Source of the DNA: Bog-532 sp963830385
Lineage (GTDB): Bacteria; Actinomycetota; Actinomycetes; Streptosporangiales; Streptosporangiaceae
Direction of reading: 5' to 3'
Length of the DNA: 64,000 bases
Assembly (NCBI GenBank): GCA_963830385.1
Contig: CAWHMD010000005.1
Coordinates: 868,001 to 932,000, forward strand
Shown: positions 59,401 to 64,000 of the stretch, piece after piece
How the letters are laid out: every line of letters starts with the position of its first letter
How positions within the stretch are numbered: position 1 is the stretch's first letter
Program-made: the position numbers and the translations under genes
The notes under the pieces: model-generated
Databases searched by the model: none
Seen by the model: only the letters and a program-made list of their open reading frames with translations
What the model was told of the DNA's origin: nothing

Positions 59401-60223
59401 ATGGATGCCGGGGTCATCGCGAGGAACAACGTGACGCTGAGCGGCCGGGCTCGCGGCGCGGTGATGGTCTTCGCCCACGGATTTGGGTGCGATCAGAACA
59501 TGTGGCGTTTCGTGGCCCCCGCGTTCGGGGGGCCGGTACCGGACCGTCCTGTTCGATTTCGTCGGCGCGGGCCAGTCTGACCTGTCGGCCTACGATCCCG
59601 AGCGGTACCGCACCCTGGACGGCTACGCGAGGGACGTCACCGACATCCTCCAGGCGCTTGACCTGCGTGACGTGGTGTTCGTCGGGCACTCGGTCAGCGC
59701 CATGATCGGCGTGCTGGCCGCTGATCGTCAGCCGGACCGTTTCACCGCGCTGGTGCTGGTGGCTCCCTCACCGCGCTATCTCGACGATGACGGCTATGCC
59801 GGGGGCTTCAGCGAAACGGACATCGAAGACCTGCTCAGCTCGCTGGACAGCAATTACCTGGGCTGGTCGAGCGCCATGGCCCCAGTGATCATGGCCAACG
59901 GGGACCGGCCCGAACTCGGCGCGGAACTCACCGCCAGCTTCTGCCGGACCGACCCGGATATCCAGAAGCGCTTCGCCCGGGCTACTTTCCTGTCCGACAA
60001 CCGGGCCGACCTGGCCCGGGTGAAGCTGCCGACGCTGGTCCTGCAGTGCTCGGACGACCCGATCGCGCCGGAGTCCGTCGGCCGTTAGGTGCACGCCCAG
60101 ATCCCGGGCAGCGTGCTGGTGAAGCTAGAGGCCACCGGGCATTGCCCGAACCTGTCCGCTCCCGCCGAAACCGTGGCCGCCATCGCCGCATTTCTGGGCA
60201 AAGCCCCAGGTTCCGGCCTCTAG
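59401..60223 (+). pseudogene. rsbQ: RsbQ-like alpha/beta hydrolase, frameshift plus amber stop
   Basis: VFAHGFGCDQNMWRFVAPAF, then RTVLFDFVGAGQSDLSAYDP, VVFVGHSVSAMIGVLAADRQ (catalytic Ser), YLDDDGYAGGFSETDIEDLL and LEATGHCPNLSAP (His) match Bacillus RsbQ almost block by block. An extra G in the G run at about 59527 breaks the frame, and TAG at 60086-60088 replaces the Tyr expected before VHAQIPG. RsbQ activates the RsbP phosphatase in the energy-stress branch of the general stress response. The partner gene follows 10 bases later. Confidence 0.88.
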
Positions 60224-60233
60224 GGTGTCTCAT

Positions 60234-61423
60234 ATGCCCGACACCGCCGCGACCGAGGCGTTCCTGTCGGCGCTGGCTGAGGACGATCCAGCCGAGCTGT
60301 ACGAGAACGCGCCGTGCGCGTACCTGTCGGCCCGGCCGGATGGCACGATCACCAAGGTCAACGAAACCTTCCTGGCCTGGACCGGCTACGACCGGGACGC
60401 GCTGGTCGGCACGCGCCGATTCCAGGACCTGCTGCCGGTTGGTGACCGGATCTTCTACGAGACCCACGTGGCCCCGATGCTGCTCATGCAGGGCCGTCTC
60501 CGGGAGATATCCGTCCAGGTGATCACCGCTGCGGGCCCACGTCTGCCCATGCTGCTCAACGCACGGTGAAGACAAATGAGCTCGGCCAGCCCGTGGCCGT
60601 CCGGACGGTTCTGTTCGATGCCACCGAACGGCTGGCCTACGAGCGGGAACTGCTGGCGGCCCGCCAGCGGGCCGAAGCGTCCGAGGCGCGGGCCCGCGCC
60701 CTGGCCGAGACCCTGCAGCATTCGTTCCTGCCTCCGGATGTGGTCGCGATCCCCGGTCTGGACATCGGCGTCGCCTACCGTCCGGCAGGCGACGGGACCG
60801 AGGTCGGCGGCGACTTCTACGACGTGTTCCCGACCGGCCGTCAGACCTGGGGCATCGTCCTGGGCGACGTATGCGGCAAGGGCGCGGCCGCGGCCGTCGT
60901 GACCGCACTGGCCCGCTATACGGTCCGGGCTGAGGCGCTGCACGTCGCCTCGCCCGCGGCGGTGCTGACCGGCTTGCACCGAGCCATGGTCAGCTACTAT
61001 CCGCATACCTTCTGCACGGCATTGTTCGTCCTGCTGAACCGGGCTCCCGGCGGCCACCGCCTGACGGTGGCCTCGGGCGGCCATCCGCTGCCGCTGCGCC
61101 GGCGGCCCGACGGGACGGTGGAAACGATCGGGTACGCCGGCCGGCTGCTCGGCATGGCGGACACCGCCGAGGTCAGCGAGTCCGTGGCGTTGCTGTCGCC
61201 TGGTGACATGGTGGTGCTCTACACCGACGGGCTGAGCGAGGGCCGCCGTGACCGGGTGCTGTTCGGAGAGGATCGCATCGCCGAGGTGTGCCGGGCCTCC
61301 GGCGGCCTAACCGCCCAGAAAACCGCCGACGCACTCGTGGCCGCGGTTCTCGCCTTCCAGGACGGCCGCCCGCGCGACGACATCGCGGTGGTCGCGATCA
61401 GCTCCCCGGCTCCCGGGCGGTGA
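60234..61423 (+). pseudogene. rsbP: RsbP-like PAS-PP2C (SpoIIE) phosphatase, single frameshift
   Basis: The first frame has a PAS domain (ENAPCAYLSARPDGTITKVN, FLAWTGYDRDALVGTRRFQD) and stops at 60569. The second has a coiled linker (AARQRAEASEARARALAETL) and a PP2C/SpoIIE domain (GTEVGGDFYDVFPT and VLGDVCGKGAAAAVVTALAR for metal binding; VVLYTDGLSEGR and RPRDDIAVVAI). One base restored at about 60562 gives LLNATVKTNELG and an intact protein of about 396 residues. It would dephosphorylate an anti-anti-sigma factor when RsbQ signals through the PAS domain. Confidence 0.88.
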
Positions 61424-61569
61424 TGCCAGCGCCGGGCACTGGGCCTGGTCGCCCCGGCCACTGGTGCCGTCCCGCGCCGAAGCTACTCATGGCCGCGGAC
61501 AGGATCTTGCACAGGCCGCAGTTCTAACCCTGGTGGATGAGCGTCGGCCGAGCGACGCAGGGTCGCCGG

Positions 61570-61920
61570 TCAGTTCTGCCGTTCGTCCAGCCGGTCGAGC
61601 AGGTCGCTGGCCGCCTTCTCGATCTCCTCGTGGTCGTTCTGCGATGCACGCTGTTTGGCGTGGATGAGGGCGGACCGGTTGACCTTCTTGAAGTCCCCAT
61701 AGGGGAAGCCATAGCGGTCCTTGGTTTCCTCAGACGCCTCAGTGTCGATGCCTAGATGCCAGCGGCCGTAGCCGTCATAGCCCTCGCGGGCGATCTCCTT
61801 GTTGCCCGCGGCCGCAGGCGGTGCGGCCTCACCCCACCCGGTCTCAGTGTCGACGGCGCCCTCGTCGATCAGTGCCCTGGCCTGCTTGACCGCCGGTTGA
61901 TTCACCTTGTAAGAGGTCAT
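61570..61920 (-). CDS. Conserved hypothetical protein
   Basis: 116 residues (MTSYKVNQPAVKQARALIDE, GYGRWHLGIDTEASEETKDR, YGFPYGDFKKVNRSALIHAK, HEEIEKAASDLLDRLDERQN). The pattern of WHLGID, YGDFxxVxRS and a helical end is common in streptomycetes as an uncharacterised soluble protein. No neighbour suggests its role. Confidence 0.8.
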   Translation of the reverse strand: MTSYKVNQPAVKQARALIDEGAVDTETGWGEAAPPAAAGNKEIAREGYDGYGRWHLGIDTEASEETKDRYGFPYGDFKKVNRSALIHAKQRASQNDHEEIEKAASDLLDRLDERQN

Positions 61921-62159
61921 ACCGCCGGGCTACCCGCTGCCACCATGCCGAATCGCCGCGGAAACGAGGGAGATCACCACGATGCCGGCCGGAAATCTGC
62001 GGCCAACTGGGCCCGTGACAAGCACACCAGCGGCTGCCGCTGATCACGCCGGCCTGCTCACCAAAACGTCACCCCTGACTATTGTCATGGCTGACATCTT
62101 GTTGCGGGCGGCCTCTGGTGGCAATATGTGTCGGCAAGATCCTCGAAGCAAGGAGACCC

Positions 62160-62822
62160 ATGTCCGATGCGGACGGGGCGCCAGCAGCGCGCACCGTACC
62201 CGGCCCGCTGCCCGTCGGTCGCCGGGAAGCACATAAGCTCGCGACGCGCCAGGCGCTGCAGCAGGCCGCGGACCGGCTGTTCGCCGAGCACGGGGTGGCG
62301 CAGACCACGGTACGGGACATCGCTGACGAGGCCGGGGTGACCGAGCGGACGTTCTTCCGCTACTTCGCCTCCAAGGAAGACCTGGTCATCCACGACGCCT
62401 TCGACTGGATACCCATCCTGCAGCAGGTCATCCTCGACCGGCCGGCCGCCGAACCGCCGTTGATCGCCGTGCGCCGCGCACTGGAGACCCTGATCGGCTC
62501 GATCACCCGCTCCGACGTAGCCAGCCCGCTGACCCTGTTCGCCGGAGGGCCGCCCGGCGAGCGCGTCAGCCCGTCGGCACTGAGAATCATGCGCAAGGTC
62601 GAAACCGACGTCGCTGACGCCGTAGAACAGCGATTCCAGGCTTCTCCCCACCGCGAGCACCGCGACATTGACCCGAGATTCGAGGCCGAAGTGGTGGCCC
62701 GGACGGCGGCCGCGGCGTTCCGTTCCGCAATGCTGTGGGACGCCGAGTTGCGCCGCGAGGACCGCCGGGGGCGCCCGGCCCTGATCGAGTTGCTGGGGCA
62801 GGCGTTCGACGTACTGACCTGA
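62160..62822 (+). CDS. TetR-family transcriptional regulator
   Basis: About 220 residues. HTH: LATRQALQQAADRLFAEHGV, TTVRDIADEAGVTERTFFRY, FASKEDLVIHDAF. The C-terminal domain ends with RTAAAAFRSAMLWDAELRRE, as in actinobacterial AcrR-like repressors. ATG 62160 follows AAGGAGACCC. Downstream, three copies of a TGTCAG-type palindrome stand between this gene and a membrane protein gene, which is probably its target. Confidence 0.92.
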   Translation: MSDADGAPAARTVPGPLPVGRREAHKLATRQALQQAADRLFAEHGVAQTTVRDIADEAGVTERTFFRYFASKEDLVIHDAFDWIPILQQVILDRPAAEPPLIAVRRALETLIGSITRSDVASPLTLFAGGPPGERVSPSALRIMRKVETDVADAVEQRFQASPHREHRDIDPRFEAEVVARTAAAAFRSAMLWDAELRREDRRGRPALIELLGQAFDVLT

Positions 62823-63044
62823 TGGCGCCCCGGGCCCACAAGCCCCGGCTCGGCCACGGAAACGCCATCACCGCCAGCTCCGCGAGAGCCCGGAGCAGCG
62901 AGCTGCTCAACGGCAGTTGGGCGCGACGTGACGTCGCGCCCGCGCCCGCCGGCCCCGGGACCCGCGGCGTCCCTGAAACCACCGCCCGAAGCCGCTGGTC
63001 CATGCCCTCGACCGTGACGGCCGAAGAAATTCTGTCCGGCATCT

Positions 63045-63058
63045 TGTCAGTACTGACA
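63045..63058. promoter_or_regulatory. TetR operator candidate 1 (perfect palindrome)
   Basis: TGTCAGTACTGACA is a perfect 14-bp palindrome, the classic form for AcrR-like TetR repressors. Confidence 0.7.
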
Positions 63059-63071
63059 TTTTACGCAAATC

Positions 63072-63085
63072 TGTCAGTACTGGTA
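63072..63085. promoter_or_regulatory. TetR operator candidate 2
   Basis: TGTCAGTACTGGTA matches the first site in 12 of 14 bases and starts 27 bases after it. Confidence 0.6.
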
Positions 63086-63099
63086 TGTCAGTTGTGACA
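63086..63099. promoter_or_regulatory. TetR operator candidate 3
   Basis: TGTCAGTTGTGACA abuts the second site and keeps both half-sites TGTCA and TGACA. It lies about 40 bases before the membrane protein start. Confidence 0.6.
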
Positions 63100-63137
63100 G
63101 ATTAGCTTGGCCACGTCGAGGATGAGCTGGGCCGGGA

Positions 63138-63878
63138 GTGGAGGGATTGCGGTGGGCATCATCAGCAGCAACAGCGAGACAGCCCGCGCCCGGAGGCGGC
63201 ACAGCGGCCGCTGACCCGGGCGGGCGCGAGGCGGCCAGGAACGCGAAGACGGCAGCGCTCTCGGGCATCGTCTTCGCGGCCCTGTTCAAAGCCGACCTCG
63301 TCCTGATCGACCAGATCCCCCGGCTGGGCTCCCCGGACAGCACCTATGCGGCTTTCTATTCGGCTGGGTCCGGCGGGGTGCTGGTCACGGTCGGGCTGTA
63401 CCTGGTGCCGTTCGCCGGCATTGCTTTCCTGTGGTTCACGATGGCGTTCCGGGCACTGCTCGATCGCCCGTCCGGCCTGGCCGAGGGACTGCAGATGGCG
63501 GCCGGGGCGGCCTTCATCTGCATGCTGTTCGCGGGCACCGCGGCGGCCGGGGCGGTGGCGCTGCTGCTGCACTTCGCGAATGTCCCGGCCCCGGCGGTCG
63601 GCGTGGACCGGGTGCTGTCGAGCGTCGGCTACGGGCTGGTGTTCGTCTACGGCGTCCGGATGGCCGGCATGTTTGCGATCACTACCACGACGCTGGCCCG
63701 TCGGGCGGGCCTGATGCCGGGGTGGCTGGCCGTGCTCAGCTACCTGATGGTGGCGTTCCTGCTCCTCACCACGACCACGCAGCCGGCCACGCTGCTGGTG
63801 TTTCCCGCCTGGGTGCTGCTCATGAGCGTGGCCCTGCTCCGCCGCGCCCGCATCCAGGGCCTGCCCACGCCGGCCTGA
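63138..63878 (+). CDS. Integral membrane protein of unknown function
   Basis: 246 residues with about six TM segments (TAALSGIVFAALFKADLVLI, GVLVTVGLYLVPFAGIAFLW, MAAGAAFICMLFAGTAAAGA, VLSSVGYGLVFVYGVRMAGM, WLAVLSYLMVAFLLLTTTTQ, TLLVFPAWVLLMSVALLRRA). No transporter motif is recognised. GTG 63138 is used; the N-terminal 35 residues are polar. Its promoter carries three TetR-type operators, so it is probably the regulated output of the TetR gene upstream. Confidence 0.75.
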   Translation: MEGLRWASSAATARQPAPGGGTAAADPGGREAARNAKTAALSGIVFAALFKADLVLIDQIPRLGSPDSTYAAFYSAGSGGVLVTVGLYLVPFAGIAFLWFTMAFRALLDRPSGLAEGLQMAAGAAFICMLFAGTAAAGAVALLLHFANVPAPAVGVDRVLSSVGYGLVFVYGVRMAGMFAITTTTLARRAGLMPGWLAVLSYLMVAFLLLTTTTQPATLLVFPAWVLLMSVALLRRARIQGLPTPA

Positions 63879-63947
63879 GCGGCAGCGCCGCCGGTCAGCA
63901 CTCACCTCGTTACGGGTTGCCCGTACTCACACTTCAAAGAAGTTCTC

Positions 63948-64000
63948 ATGACCACGCCAACTGACGTCCGGCCATCGCCCAGGGGCATCCCCGGGCCGCG
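63948..64000 (+). CDS. Start of a further gene, cut by the window end
   Basis: ATG 63948 opens MTTPTDVRPSPRGIPGP and runs to the window end. Too short to identify; the position 70 bases after the membrane protein gene suggests possible cotranscription. Confidence 0.35.
   Translation, partial: MTTPTDVRPSPRGIPGP

Noticed and set aside
1..64000. CRISPR arrays, restriction-modification or other defence systems
   Set aside because: No regularly spaced repeats were noticed by eye, and no Cas, methyltransferase or nuclease defence families were recognised among the frames. The short VapC-like piece at 41765 is a fragment only.

Overview
The window comes from a high-GC Gram-positive bacterium, most likely a filamentous or soil actinomycete. 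The signs are GC-rich codons, frequent GTG starts, many GntR, TetR, IclR, LacI and ROK regulators, an IF-1 paralogue, a DevR-like response regulator beside a Usp gene, and an SpdB-type DUF2637 gene typical of actinomycete integrative elements. No rRNA gene and no intact tRNA gene was seen, so the species cannot be named.

Layout. 0-2.5 kb: the 3' end of a thiolase and a PhaB-type reductase (acetoacetyl-CoA chemistry), then a LacI regulator. 2.5-10.4 kb: a LuxR-type HTH protein, an NDH-2 enzyme that has lost its C-terminus, a YdeI-like protein, an IS110 element, a small DUF6893-like protein, a divergent Usp/DevR-like pair and a sulfite-oxidase-type molybdoenzyme. 10.4-13.3 kb: a GH3 beta-glucosidase with a decayed ROK regulator. 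13.5-20.1 kb: DUF6994-like and YedK/HMCES-like proteins, a GNAT, an IS1111-like element, an IF-1 paralogue, and an IS630 element with perfect 26-bp inverted repeats sitting between the IF-1 ribosome binding site and its start codon. 21.6-22.7 kb: the 3' half of tRNA-Ala(GGC), a probable att site, next to integrative-element genes, one of them behind an RBS-sequestering hairpin.

22.7-41.6 kb is a catabolic region: MFS transporter with a very large extracytoplasmic loop, SnoaL-like protein, alcohol dehydrogenase, acyl-CoA ligase, an HsaA/HsaB/HsaC-like set (flavin monooxygenase, flavin reductase, extradiol dioxygenase), two GntR regulators, a second VOC enzyme translationally coupled to an AceE/transketolase-like E1, and DoxX. 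It ends in a mosaic of truncated genes (MFS, HpcH aldolase, cupin-like, carboxylesterase). 41.9-45.8 kb holds housekeeping-type genes (HTH protein, NudC, conserved hypotheticals). 46.1-58.1 kb is a second aromatic-type catabolic region: IclR, two MhpA-like hydroxylases, two ACMSD-type amidohydrolases, an imidazolonepropionase-like amidohydrolase, ALDH, alpha/beta hydrolase, VOC dioxygenase, HIT protein and GntR. 58.1-59.2 kb is scrap: ALDH, L-2-hydroxyglutarate oxidase and integrase fragments and a second copy of the integrative-element leader. 59.4-61.4 kb carries an RsbQ-RsbP stress module with both genes interrupted. 61.5-64 kb ends with a conserved hypothetical, a TetR with probable triple operators, and a membrane protein.

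Two paralogous GntR regulators share a GCTATA-n-CGT type operator at four places, which links the VOC/E1 operon and the HIT/VOC/hydroxylase operon. At least nine genes carry one- or two-base frameshifts, often in G, C or CG runs. This is either real decay or uncorrected sequencing indels and should be settled before the pseudogene calls are trusted.
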